DNA of 64,000 nt from Erythrobacter sanguineus (lineage in GTDB: Bacteria; Pseudomonadota; Alphaproteobacteria; Sphingomonadales; Sphingomonadaceae), in assembly GCA_945878845.1 (NCBI GenBank), contig CAMCUB010000010.1, forward strand, positions 33,455 through 97,454, read 5' to 3'. How positions within the stretch are numbered: position 1 is the stretch's first letter; the number at the start of each line of letters is the position of its first letter. The translations under genes and the position numbers were made by a program. Shown here piece by piece: positions 19,053 through 27,003 of this stretch. The notes beneath the pieces are model-generated. The model ran no database searches. It was given only the letters and a program-made list of their open reading frames with translations, and was not told the origin of the DNA.

Positions 19053-19673
19053 TCAGGCGATGTGAGCCGCCACCTCTGCGATCGCTGCGGCTATGGCCTC
19101 GTCACGGCCCAGCGTGGTGGTGTCGAGCAGCGCCGCGCCCGGGGCGGCCCGCAGCGGAGCGTCGGCGCGGTTCGTATCGCGTTCATCGCGAGCGGCGATA
19201 TCCGCCTCGATAACTTCAAGATCGACCGTGATCCCGCGCCCGGTCATCTCGAGCCAGCGTCGGCGCGCGCGCTCCGTGACGCTGGCGGTGACGAACAGCT
19301 TCACGAGTGCCTCGGGCGCGATCACCGTGCCGATATCGCGCCCGTCGAGCACCGCGCCGCCTTCCTGCAAGGCAAAGGCGCGCTGGCGTTCGTAGAGCGC
19401 GCGGCGCACTGCGGGGTGGACCGAGACGCGGCTCGCATAGCCGCCGACCTCCTCGGAGCGCAGGATATCATCGTCGAGCAGGCTGTCGGGGAAGTCGCAC
19501 GCCGCCAGCGCCAGATGGGCGTCATCCGGATTGCCCCCGGCAAGCTGCACCTGCCGCCCGACCGCGCGGTAGAGCAGCCCGGTGTCGAGATGCGGCAGGC
19601 CGAAATGCGCGGCGAGCGCCTTGGCGATGGTGCCTTTGCCGGAAGCTGTGGGGCCGTCGACTGCGATGATCAT
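19053..19673 (-). CDS. cmk: Cytidylate kinase
   Basis: 206 residues. P-loop at the start (IAVDGPTASGKGTIAKAL), the CMP-binding LDTGLLYRAVG and the DGRDIGTVIAP segment that replaces the usual NMP-kinase acid pair in Cmk. Phosphorylates CMP and dCMP with ATP. It follows aroA by about 1.1 kb rather than directly, with three small genes in between. Confidence 0.97.
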   Translation of the reverse strand: MIIAVDGPTASGKGTIAKALAAHFGLPHLDTGLLYRAVGRQVQLAGGNPDDAHLALAACDFPDSLLDDDILRSEEVGGYASRVSVHPAVRRALYERQRAFALQEGGAVLDGRDIGTVIAPEALVKLFVTASVTERARRRWLEMTGRGITVDLEVIEADIAARDERDTNRADAPLRAAPGAALLDTTTLGRDEAIAAAIAEVAAHIA

Positions 19674-19786
19674 GGCCCAGCGCCGTGGCAGTGCAGGCGG
19701 CCCTTGGCAAGCGCTCGGGCGCCCGGTTTACCCCTCCTTCACCGCGCGCAGGCTATTCTGAGCCGGCAGGAACAGGGGGCCGGGCG

Positions 19787-20311
19787 ATGCGCTGGGTGTT
19801 GAGGCTGATCATTGCGGCAGGTGTGCTCGGCGGGGCTTGGCCGGTTGCGAAGCTGCTGTGGGACATGGAGACCGGCGCCGCGCCCTTCGCTGTGGGCCTT
19901 GCCGACGGGACGGTGCAACAGGCCGAGATCGGACCCCAGTCCTACTGGCCGCAATGGGCGCCGCGGCCCGAGGGTGCGCGCTTCGCCGTGCGGGCACATT
20001 TCGGCCCCGGCACGAACTTGGCGGAAACGGGCTATGCCGAGATCGGCGGCTTCGACGATGCGGCGGCGCTGCAAGCGGCCTATGCCGAAAAGCTCGTGGC
20101 GGCGGGGTGGGAGGTCAGCCCGATGCACCTCACAGTTGCGCTTCCCGAAGTCCCGCCGCGCAGCGCGCGCCTGTGTCTGGTGCTGGCCCGCAAAGATGGC
20201 AACAGCTTGATGCTCTCGGTCACCACCGACAAGTCGGGGCTGAGCCGCCTCCACTGGACACGGGGCGAGCAGCTGCCCATGCAGGGGTCCGAAAAGGGCC
20301 TGTGCCGCTAG
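19787..20311 (+). CDS. Hypothetical membrane-anchored or secreted protein
   Basis: 174 residues from ATG 19787. An N-terminal hydrophobic segment (about 5-24, LRLIIAAGVLGGAWPVAKLL) is likely an uncleaved anchor or signal. The rest is a soluble, probably periplasmic domain with YAEKLVAAGWEV, a pattern seen in small proteins that bind or sense surfaces, but no family is recognised. It is a plus-strand gene inside a minus-strand block (between cmk and the CBU_0592-like gene), and its 3' end overlaps the CBU_0592-like gene end by four bases. Confidence 0.65.
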   Translation: MRWVLRLIIAAGVLGGAWPVAKLLWDMETGAAPFAVGLADGTVQQAEIGPQSYWPQWAPRPEGARFAVRAHFGPGTNLAETGYAEIGGFDDAAALQAAYAEKLVAAGWEVSPMHLTVALPEVPPRSARLCLVLARKDGNSLMLSVTTDKSGLSRLHWTRGEQLPMQGSEKGLCR

Positions 20312-20580
20312 CGGGACCTCGTGTCCGTGTCTCCGCGCGACCGCCATGCGCGCACAAGGCCGAGGATCGCGATCGAGGCCCAGAAGAACTCGAGCACCAG
20401 GCTCGCCCAATTGGTATGATAGATCAGCGAGACCGTCAGCAGCGCGGCGCCCAATAGATTGGTGCCGTGGAGCAGGAACGGATTGGTCGCCTTGGCCAGC
20501 GTCAGATAGGCATAGGCGCCGATGATGCAGGCGGTGCCGGCCAAGCCGACGAGGCTCGGCCAGTCGAGCGGGGTGGTCAT
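20308..20580 (-). CDS. CBU_0592-like small membrane protein
   Basis: 90 residues from ATG 20580, overlapping the stop of the next upstream gene (ATGA). Three membrane segments are visible (about 10-28, 34-52 and 58-76), with the pattern GLAGTACIIGAYAYLTL and NLLGAALLTVSLIYHTNWASLV characteristic of CBU_0592 family proteins. Function unknown. Cotranscription with aroA and the 75-residue gene is likely because all junctions overlap. Confidence 0.7.
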   Translation of the reverse strand: MTTPLDWPSLVGLAGTACIIGAYAYLTLAKATNPFLLHGTNLLGAALLTVSLIYHTNWASLVLEFFWASIAILGLVRAWRSRGDTDTRSR

Positions 20581-20804
20581 GGCTGATTCCATTCGCGATG
20601 GGCCTTTTCGATCGACTCGCGAACCTTGCGCGGCCCCCAGTCATTCCGCAGCCAGATGACCAGACCCATGAGGGGAAGAGCCGGAAGTGTGAGGATGATT
20701 TCCCAAGTCTCGACGGTTTCACCCTTGGTGACGTAACGATAGATCAACATTCCAACCAGGCCGACCGCAAACAGGATCGTGTAGAGCGCGACCTTGCGCT
20801 TCAC
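20577..20804 (-). CDS. Hypothetical small membrane protein
   Basis: 75 residues with two membrane segments (about 5-23 and 34-52) and a charged C-terminus (RKVRESIEKAHREWNQP). The start overlaps the aroA stop and the end overlaps the start of the CBU_0592-like gene, both by ATGA, so translation is probably coupled to aroA. No family recognised. Confidence 0.65.
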   Translation of the reverse strand: MKRKVALYTILFAVGLVGMLIYRYVTKGETVETWEIILTLPALPLMGLVIWLRNDWGPRKVRESIEKAHREWNQP

Positions 20805-22117
20805 GCCGCCGCCTCTTCCAACAACCCCATGAAGGTCGGGAAGCTGGTGTTGATCGGCGAGATGTCGTCAACCTCGACCCCGCCCTCGCTGACCAGTCCG
20901 GCGACGGCCATGCTCATGGCGATGCGGTGATCGAGCAGCGATTTGACGCGCGCGTTGCCGGTGCCGCGCAAGGGCTCGCCGCCGGTGCCTTGGATGGTGA
21001 GCCCGTCCTCGTGCTCTTCCACTCGCGCGCCTGCGGCGGTGAGCGCAGCCGCCATCGCGGCCAAGCGGTCGCTTTCCTTGACGCGCAGTTCGTGAAGGCC
21101 GGTCGTGCGGGTGGTGCCCGAAGCGAGCGCGGCGGCTACGAACAGGACCGGGAACTCGTCGATCATGGCGGGGGCGATCGCAGGGTCCACTTCTACACCC
21201 GTAAGCGGAGCATGGCGCACCCGCAGGTCGGCCACCGGCTCGCCGCCGACTTCGCGCGGGTCCACTTCCTCGATATCCGCGCCCATCTGGCGCAGCACAT
21301 GAAGCAGCCCCGCGCGGGTCGGGTTGAGGCCGACATTCATGATGGTGAGGTCGCTCCCCGGCACCAGCGTGGCGGCGACCATGAAGAAGGCGGCGGAGGA
21401 CGGATCGCCGGGGACGACCACATCCATCGGGCGCAATTCCGCCTCGCCGTGAATGCTGATGACGGTCTCGCCGTTTTCCTCGCCGACTTCGAGCTTCGCG
21501 CCGAAGCCGGTGAGCATCCGCTCGGTGTGGTCGCGGGTGGGGATGGGTTCGATCACGCGGGTGATGCCCGGCGTGTTGAGGCCGGCGAGCAGCACTGCGC
21601 TTTTCACCTGCGCGCTCGCGACGGGCAAGCGATAGGTGATCGGGACGGCGGGCGAGGCGCCGCGCAGCATCAGGGGCAGGGTGCCCCCGGCGCTCGCGTC
21701 GAAGCTTGCACCCATCAGCGACAGCGGATCGATCACCCGCTTCATCGGGCGGCCCGACAGGCTTGCGTCACCCGTGAAGGTCGCGGTGATCGCGTGGCTC
21801 GCAACGAGGCCCATCAGCAGGCGCGTCGAAGTCCCCGAATTGCCCATATCGAGCGCCTGTTTGGGCTCGAGCAGGCTGCCGACGCCGACGCCGTCGACGG
21901 TCCACGCGCCGTTCTCCCCGCGCGCGATCTGCGCTCCGAAGGCGCGCATGGCGGCGGCGGTGGCGAGCACGTCCTCGCCCTCCAGCAGCCCGGTGATCCT
22001 GCTGCGGCCGACCGCAAGCCCTGCGAACATCAGCGAGCGGTGGCTGATCGACTTGTCGCCGGGAACGCGGATCGCGCCGGTCAGCGGGCCGAGGGACGAG
22101 AAGCGGTGGCTGGTCAT
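20801..22117 (-). CDS. aroA: 3-phosphoshikimate 1-carboxyvinyltransferase (EPSP synthase, class II type)
   Basis: 438 residues from ATG 22117. Joins shikimate-3-phosphate and PEP to give EPSP in aromatic amino acid synthesis. Motifs: GDKSISHRSLMFAGL at the start, GNSGTSTRLLMG at the PEP site, GDASLSGRPMKRV, ITYRLPVASAQVKSAV and HELRVKESDRLAA. The RPMKRV and ASAQVKSAV blocks match class II enzymes, as in Agrobacterium. The PEP-site loop carries Gly (GNSGT) where the CP4 enzyme has Ala. In-frame extension to 22339 overlaps the divergent FYDLN gene and is not supported. Confidence 0.96.
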   Translation of the reverse strand: MTSHRFSSLGPLTGAIRVPGDKSISHRSLMFAGLAVGRSRITGLLEGEDVLATAAAMRAFGAQIARGENGAWTVDGVGVGSLLEPKQALDMGNSGTSTRLLMGLVASHAITATFTGDASLSGRPMKRVIDPLSLMGASFDASAGGTLPLMLRGASPAVPITYRLPVASAQVKSAVLLAGLNTPGITRVIEPIPTRDHTERMLTGFGAKLEVGEENGETVISIHGEAELRPMDVVVPGDPSSAAFFMVAATLVPGSDLTIMNVGLNPTRAGLLHVLRQMGADIEEVDPREVGGEPVADLRVRHAPLTGVEVDPAIAPAMIDEFPVLFVAAALASGTTRTTGLHELRVKESDRLAAMAAALTAAGARVEEHEDGLTIQGTGGEPLRGTGNARVKSLLDHRIAMSMAVAGLVSEGGVEVDDISPINTSFPTFMGLLEEAAA

Positions 22118-22290
22118 AAGGCCGCGGTCTTTGACAGCGCCCCGCGCTTCTGGCAAGGCGCGCCGCGCGCTGCGGCCCGGGCTCTTGATAAAGCGCTTGC
22201 CGCGCCCACCTTTTGCGACCAAGCCGCCTGCGATTTTTGCAGCTTGCATTTCCGCTCCGGTCACGGGGCGGCCCGAATTGAGGAATGACA

Positions 22291-22632
22291 ATGGCCAAGC
22301 CCGAATGGGGAACCAAGCGTACCTGCCCGAAGTGCGCAACCCGCTTCTACGATCTCGGCAAGGAAGACCCGGTCGCCTGCATCGAATGCGGCGAGACCTG
22401 GACGCCTGAGCCGGTGCTCAAGTCCAAGCAGCCGATTCCCTTCGAGGAAGTGGCGAAGAAGGTCGATGTCGATGCCGACGCTGATCTGGGCGGCGATGAC
22501 GATATCGACGATCTGGAAGACATTGAGGACATCGACGAGGACGGCGATTCGCCCGACAATGACGTCGACCTCGGCGGTGACGACGATCTTGGCGTTGCCA
22601 CATCCGGCGACGACAAGGACGACGAGTCCTGA
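22291..22632 (+). CDS. TIGR02300-family FYDLN-acid protein
   Basis: 113 residues. An N-terminal zinc-ribbon-like part has two CxxC pairs (CPKCATRFYDLGKEDPVACIEC), with the FYDL motif that names the family. The second half is almost only Asp, Glu and Gly and surely disordered. Family function is unknown; it is widespread in Alphaproteobacteria next to aroA, exactly as here (divergent). ATG 22291 has GAGGA seven bases upstream; the ATG at 22285 is too close to it. Confidence 0.88.
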   Translation: MAKPEWGTKRTCPKCATRFYDLGKEDPVACIECGETWTPEPVLKSKQPIPFEEVAKKVDVDADADLGGDDDIDDLEDIEDIDEDGDSPDNDVDLGGDDDLGVATSGDDKDDES

Positions 22633-22636
22633 GTTT

Positions 22637-22659
22637 GCGGGCCCGCCTCGCGGGCCCGC
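22637..22659. terminator. Hairpin after the FYDLN-acid gene
   Basis: Two copies of the self-complementary 10-mer GCGGGCCCGC (22637-22646 and 22650-22659) separated by CTC form a strong stem, five bases after the stop. No T-run follows, so termination would be imperfect. Confidence 0.55.
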
Positions 22660-22783
22660 CATCGGTGCTGATCCCGCCGCGATGCGACGGGGCACCTGCG
22701 GCTCGCGCGCTTGCACTCGCGGCTGCTTCGCGACCGGATCATCTCTCCTAACGAGATATTGGCCCGGTTTGCGCAATTTACGC

Positions 22784-22810
22784 TTGCCAAGGGAGGGCGG
22801 CCCTTATAAT
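22784..22810 (+). promoter_or_regulatory. Promoter of the tRNA-Ala gene
   Basis: A perfect -10 TATAAT (22805-22810) follows TTGCCA (22784-22789) with a short 15-base spacer, then a GC-rich discriminator (GGCCGCCTCCCG), as is usual for stable-RNA promoters. Transcription would start about 45 bases before the tRNA. Confidence 0.7.
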
Positions 22811-22862
22811 GGCCGCCTCCCGCGAGCAGTGCACCTGCCTTGCCTCGCATGATGACTGGCTC

Positions 22863-22938
22863 GGGGCCTTAGCTCAGCTGGGAGAGCGCAACACTGGCAG
22901 TGTTGAGGTCAGCGGTTCGATCCCGCTAGGCTCCACCA
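22863..22938 (+). tRNA. tRNA-Ala (anticodon GGC)
   Basis: 76 bases with encoded CCA. Acceptor GGGGCCT pairs with AGGCTCC (one G-U), D-arm GCTC/GAGC, anticodon stem CAACA/TGTTG with loop CTGGCAG and anticodon GGC at 22896-22898, and T-arm with GGTTCGATCCC. All invariant positions are present. It reads GCC and GCU codons. A terminator lies at 22991-23026. No integrase or repeat of its 3' end is seen nearby. Confidence 0.97.
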
Positions 22939-22990
22939 GTCACCAACTGATAAAGTCGAAAGGCGCATCCCCTCAGGGGACACCTTCCGC

Positions 22991-23026
22991 AACGCTGGCC
23001 GACGAGGTTTCGTCCGCCGGCGTTTT
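22991..23026 (+). terminator. Intrinsic terminator between tRNA-Ala and ffh
   Basis: Arms AACGCTGGCCGACGA and TCGTCCGCCGGCGTT with one mismatch and one wobble, followed by TTTTT. It ends the tRNA transcript before the ffh start. Confidence 0.8.
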
Positions 23027-23071
23027 TCGCATTTTTCCGGTGGTCTTGGCCCCCGGGTGGAGAAGTTGGCG

Positions 23072-24538
23072 ATGTTCGATACGCTGTCCGACCGCCTTGG
23101 CGGGGTGTTCGACAAGCTCAAGGGCCGCGGCGCGCTGCGTGAGCAGGACGTGCGCGATGCCATGCGCGAAGTGCGCATCGCGCTGCTCGAAGCCGACGTC
23201 GCGCTCCCCGTCGCCCGCCGCTTTATCGATGCCGTCACCGAGAAGGCCGTTGGCCAGGATGTCCTGAAGTCGGTCACCCCCGGCCAGATGGTCATCAAGA
23301 TCGTCCATGACGAGCTGGTCGAGACGCTGGGCGGGATGGAGGTCGAAGGCCTCAAGCTCGATGCCAAGCCGCCGGTCGTGATCATGATGGTCGGCCTGCA
23401 GGGCTCGGGCAAGACGACCACCACCGCCAAGCTCGCCAAGCTGATCCGCGAACGCCACGGCAAGAAGGCGCTGATGGCCTCGCTCGACGTCAACCGTCCG
23501 GCTGCGCAGGAGCAGCTGGCGGTGCTGGGCACTCAGGTCGAGGTCGCGACCCTGCCGATCGTGGCGGGCCAGCAACCGGTCGACATTGCGCGCCGGGCGA
23601 TGGAAGCCGCGCGGCTCCAGAATTTCGACGTGCTGCTGCTCGACACCGCGGGCCGCCTGCATGTCGATGATGCGCTGATGGCCGAAATGAAGGCCGTCGC
23701 CAGCGTGTCGGCCCCCAATGAAGTGCTGCTGGTGGTCGACAGCCTGACTGGGCAGGACGCGGTCAACGTCGCGCAGAACTTCAGCAACGAAGTCCCGCTC
23801 ACCGGCGTCGTGCTCACCCGCATGGACGGCGATGCCCGCGGCGGCGCGGCGCTGTCGATGCGCGCGGTCACTGGCAAGCCGATCAAGTTTGCCGGCACCG
23901 GCGAAAAGCTCGACGCGATCGAGCCATTCCGCCCCGGCTCTGTCGCCGACCGCATCCTCGGCATGGGCGACGTCGTCAGCCTCGTCGAGCGCGCGGCGGC
24001 GACGATCAAGGAAGAAGACGCCGAGAAGCTCGCGCGCAACCTCGAGAAGGGCAAGTTCGACCTCGACGATCTCGCCATGCAGCTGAAGCAGATGCGCAAC
24101 ATGGGCGGGCTGGGGATGCTGGCGGGCATGATGCCGGGCATGAAGAAGGCCAAAGCGGCCATGGCCAACTCGGGCATGGACGACAAGGTGCTGATCCACA
24201 TGGAGGCGATCATCTCCTCGATGACCGCCAAGGAACGCGCCAACCCTGATCTCATGAACGCCAAGCGCAAGAAGCGCGTCGCGGCGGGCAGCGGGACCGA
24301 TGTGCAGACGGTCAACAAGGTGCTCAAGATGCACCAGGAAATGGCCCGCGCGATGAAGCAGATCAAGAAGATGGGCGGCCTCAAGGGGCTGGCCGCGATG
24401 TTCGGCGGCGGCGGCGGCCCGATGGGCGGCATGGGCGGCGGCGCTGGCGGTCTTCCCGGCCTCGGCGGCCCCGGTGGCATGTCCGGCCCGATGGGAGGCC
24501 TGCCCGGTCTCGGCGGCCCCCCTCGGTTCAAGAAATAG
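23072..24538 (+). CDS. ffh: Signal recognition particle protein Ffh
   Basis: 488 residues from ATG 23072. N domain (1-90), GTPase G domain with G1 GLQGSGKTTTTAKLAK, DTAGR and TRMDGDARGG, and a Met-rich M domain (from about 300) that binds 4.5S RNA and signal peptides. The C-terminus is an unusual Gly/Met/Pro-rich tail (GGGGGPMGGMGGG), as in other sphingomonads. It heads the block ffh-rpsP-rimM, separated from rpsP by a short AT-rich gap. Confidence 0.97.
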   Translation: MFDTLSDRLGGVFDKLKGRGALREQDVRDAMREVRIALLEADVALPVARRFIDAVTEKAVGQDVLKSVTPGQMVIKIVHDELVETLGGMEVEGLKLDAKPPVVIMMVGLQGSGKTTTTAKLAKLIRERHGKKALMASLDVNRPAAQEQLAVLGTQVEVATLPIVAGQQPVDIARRAMEAARLQNFDVLLLDTAGRLHVDDALMAEMKAVASVSAPNEVLLVVDSLTGQDAVNVAQNFSNEVPLTGVVLTRMDGDARGGAALSMRAVTGKPIKFAGTGEKLDAIEPFRPGSVADRILGMGDVVSLVERAAATIKEEDAEKLARNLEKGKFDLDDLAMQLKQMRNMGGLGMLAGMMPGMKKAKAAMANSGMDDKVLIHMEAIISSMTAKERANPDLMNAKRKKRVAAGSGTDVQTVNKVLKMHQEMARAMKQIKKMGGLKGLAAMFGGGGGPMGGMGGGAGGLPGLGGPGGMSGPMGGLPGLGGPPRFKK

Positions 24539-24593
24539 TTTAAAGTCAGAAGTTTCGGTTCAAAAGTTAAACTCACTCGAAAGGTAACTACTC

Positions 24594-25082
24594 ATGTCGA
24601 TTTCCATCCGGCTCTCGCGCGGCGGTGCCAAAAAGCGTCCCTATTACCGCATCGTCGTCGCCAACAGCCGCTCGCCCCGCGACGGCAAGTATCTCGAGCA
24701 GATCGGCACCTACAACCCGCTGCTCGCCAAGGATTCGGCCGAGCGCGTGAAGATCACCGAAGACCGTGCCCGCTACTGGCTCGGCGTCGGCGCGCAGCCG
24801 ACCGACCGCGTCGCCCGCTTCCTCGATGCCGCCGGCATCCTTGAGCGTGCGGCCCGCGTGAACCCCAAGAAGGGTGAGCCGGGCGAGAAGGCCAAGGAGC
24901 GCGCTGAAGAGCGTGCCGCCAAGATCGCCGAAGCCGAAGAAGCCGCGCGCGCCGCTGAAGAAGAAGCCAAGGCCGCTGCCGCTGCCCCGGCTCCGGAAGA
25001 AGCGCCTGCCGCTGAAGAAGCCGCCGCTGAAGAAGCTCCGGCTGCCGAAGAAGCAGCCACCGAAGAAAAGGCCGAAGGCTAA
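24594..25082 (+). CDS. rpsP: 30S ribosomal protein S16 with an acidic C-terminal extension
   Basis: 162 residues, about twice the usual length. The first 80 are a standard S16 ([34 protein letters not shown]). From about residue 95 the protein is an Ala/Glu helix-like tail with repeated AAEEA blocks, ending TEEKAEG. Similar tails occur in other Sphingomonadales; their role is unknown. Start at 24594. rimM follows after three bases. Confidence 0.97.
   Translation: MSISIRLSRGGAKKRPYYRIVVANSRSPRDGKYLEQIGTYNPLLAKDSAERVKITEDRARYWLGVGAQPTDRVARFLDAAGILERAARVNPKKGEPGEKAKERAEERAAKIAEAEEAARAAEEEAKAAAAAPAPEEAPAAEEAAAEEAPAAEEAATEEKAEG
24991..25066 (+). repeat. Imperfect tandem repeat coding the S16 acidic tail
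   Basis: Units of the form GCYGAAGAAGC recur in phase and encode repeated [10 protein letters not shown] blocks. The array lies wholly inside rpsP and may vary in copy number between strains. Confidence 0.6.
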
Positions 25083-25085
25083 GCC

Positions 25086-25589
25086 ATGAGCCCCAAGCCC
25101 GTCACCCTTGCCGCCATCGCCGGCGCGCACGGGGTGGCGGGCGAGGTGCGCCTGAAGCTGTTCGGCGAGGGTATTGCCACGCTCGCCAAGCAGAAGAGCT
25201 TCAATGACGGCGCGCTCACCCTCGTGAAAATCCGCGAGGACGGCAAGGGCGGGGCAGTTGCCCGGCTTGCCGAGAGCACCTCGCGCGCCGATGCCGAGAA
25301 ACTGCGCGGCACTGTGCTGACCGTCCCCCGCGACGCGCTCCCGCCCTTGGCCGAGGGCGAATTCTACCACGCCGACCTCCTCGGCCTCCCGGTCGTCACC
25401 GACGCCGGAGAGGCGATCGGCTCCGTCGCCGCGATCGAGAATTTCGGCGCGACCGACATCATCGAGATCACCCTCGATCCTGCCCCCGCCAAGGGCCCCA
25501 AGACGTTCATGGTCCCGATGATCCCCGCCGCGGTCATTGCCTGGGACGACAAGCGGCTTGTGATCAGCGCCGATTTCGCCGATAATTGA
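25086..25589 (+). CDS. rimM: Ribosome maturation factor RimM
   Basis: 167 residues. N-terminal RimM barrel (IAGAHGVAGEVRLKLF) and C-terminal PRC-barrel (GEFYHADLLGLPVVTDAG; FMVPMIPAAV). Needed for 30S head maturation around S19. Three bases after rpsP, as expected. The next gene in most relatives is trmD, but four other genes intervene here. Confidence 0.96.
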   Translation: MSPKPVTLAAIAGAHGVAGEVRLKLFGEGIATLAKQKSFNDGALTLVKIREDGKGGAVARLAESTSRADAEKLRGTVLTVPRDALPPLAEGEFYHADLLGLPVVTDAGEAIGSVAAIENFGATDIIEITLDPAPAKGPKTFMVPMIPAAVIAWDDKRLVISADFADN

Positions 25590-25593
25590 CGGC

Positions 25594-26142
25594 GTGGATA
25601 CGCCCGCAGACGCCGCACTCTGGCAGCGCATCGCCGATCACCACATCGGCCCGGCGGACGCATCGCTTTCCTTTGCCGCCCGGCTCGCGCGCGAGAACCG
25701 CTGGAGCCTGCCCTATGCGCAAGCGGTGATCGGCGAATACAAGCGCTTCTGCTATCTGGCGATGACCGCAGGCCAAGAGGTGACGCCGTCGGACGCGGTC
25801 GACCAGGCCTGGCATCTCCACCTCACCTATAGCCGCGACTATTGGCAGACTTTCTGCCGCGAGGTGCTCGGGCAGGATCTCCACCACGGCCCGACCCAAG
25901 GCGGCCCGGTGGAGCGGGACCGCTTCTATAACCAATATGCCGCCGCCCTCGCCGCCTACGAGGCCGCGTTCGGCAGCGCCCCGCCGAGCGATATCTGGCC
26001 AGGCGCACATCGGCGCTTTGCCGTCGATCCGCGGGGAGTGCGCGTTAACCTTTGGCATGATATTGTTCTCAAACGCCGGGTCGCGCTGGCGCTGGGCCTC
26101 ACCCTCGTTACCGTGGGGTGGCTCGCGGGAAGGATAACGTGA
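25594..26142 (+). CDS. GRDP-like (glycine-rich domain-containing) protein
   Basis: 182 residues from GTG 25594, four bases after rimM. The core DQAWHLHLTYSRDYW (H74, H76), followed by FC and LHHGP, is the conserved motif of the GRDP/DUF1399 family (DxxWHxH...YxxFC), likely a metal site. A short hydrophobic segment near the C-terminus (about 160-178, ALALGLTLVTVGWLAG) may anchor it to the membrane. The stop overlaps the start of the next gene (TGATG), a TIGR04222 membrane protein, and the two probably act together. Biochemical role unknown. Confidence 0.75.
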   Translation: MDTPADAALWQRIADHHIGPADASLSFAARLARENRWSLPYAQAVIGEYKRFCYLAMTAGQEVTPSDAVDQAWHLHLTYSRDYWQTFCREVLGQDLHHGPTQGGPVERDRFYNQYAAALAAYEAAFGSAPPSDIWPGAHRRFAVDPRGVRVNLWHDIVLKRRVALALGLTLVTVGWLAGRIT

Positions 26143-26981
26143 TGGAGCTGTTCTCGTCCTGGACGGGCAGCGATTTCTTTCTGTTCTACAGCGTCTTGCT
26201 CGGTTTTGCCGGGGCAAGCGCGTGGTGGATGCCAAGCCTTTTGCGCGAGCCCGGCCGCCGCGCCAGCCTCGATGATCTGGATAGCGTCGCGGTGCTCACC
26301 GGCGGCCCGACGCGGCTCGCCGATTCGGCGCTGGCCGAACTCTTTGTCCATGGCGGTCTGGTCGGAGGCGAGAAGGGTAAGCTTGCGGTCGCCAGGTGTG
26401 AGGCGGCGGTCTCGCCTGCGGCGCGCACGCTGCTGTCGGCAGGCGAGCAGCTCTCCCGGGCTGATGCCAAGAAGGCGCTCGATTCGCATGCCGATCTGGT
26501 TGCGTCACGCCTCCAGCGCGTGGGGCTGCTGATGCGCGACGGGGAATATACGCGGCTGCGCTGGCTGGCGATCACGCCGCTGGCGGCGCTGTTCCTGCTC
26601 GGGCTCTACCGTCAGCGTGCGGGCGACGCGGTGGGCGAGCCGACGGGCTTTCTGGTGATCCTGCTGTTCGTGACCGCCGCGCTTGCGATGATCCGCTTCT
26701 TCACCATCGATCCGCGCACCGATGCCGGGATCGAGGCAGTGCAGGATCTGCGCGCGAGGAGCGACCGCTTTTCGCGTGCGCCTATGCCTGACGAGGCCGC
26801 GATGGCGGTCGCGCTGTTCGGGACCACAGTGCTGGTCGGCACGCCGTGGGAGCCGGTCCATGCGATGCGCAAGCCCGAGGGCGATGGCGGTTCGGGATGC
26901 AGCGGAGGCAGTAGCGATAGCAGCAGCAGCGACGGCGGTTCGGGTTGCGGCGGGGGCGGTTGCGGCGGTTGCGGAGGCTGA
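26142..26981 (+). CDS. TIGR04222-domain membrane protein with a Gly/Cys-rich tail
   Basis: 279 residues from ATG 26142. An N-terminal membrane segment (about 10-30), a cytoplasmic region with LTGGPTRLADSALAELFVHG, then two more membrane segments (about 143-160 and 168-187), and a C-terminal tail with four Cys in a Gly/Ser background (GCGGGGCGGCGG). This matches TIGR04222, whose function is unknown. It is coupled to the GRDP-like gene. The Cys-rich end could bind metal or be modified, which is inference. Confidence 0.78.
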   Translation: MELFSSWTGSDFFLFYSVLLGFAGASAWWMPSLLREPGRRASLDDLDSVAVLTGGPTRLADSALAELFVHGGLVGGEKGKLAVARCEAAVSPAARTLLSAGEQLSRADAKKALDSHADLVASRLQRVGLLMRDGEYTRLRWLAITPLAALFLLGLYRQRAGDAVGEPTGFLVILLFVTAALAMIRFFTIDPRTDAGIEAVQDLRARSDRFSRAPMPDEAAMAVALFGTTVLVGTPWEPVHAMRKPEGDGGSGCSGGSSDSSSSDGGSGCGGGGCGGCGG

Positions 26982-27003
26982 ACCTGCCGCGTAAGTGGCG
27001 GGC

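Noticed and set aside
22863..22938. tRNA-Ala as a phage or island attachment site
   Set aside because: No integrase and no second copy of the tRNA 3' end were seen nearby.
22809..23267. Plus-strand open frame over the tRNA
   Set aside because: Its middle is the translated tRNA-Ala sequence and its end is an out-of-frame part of ffh.
24991..25066. CRISPR-like or mobile repeat in rpsP
   Set aside because: The units are contiguous, in phase with the reading frame and code for the acidic tail.
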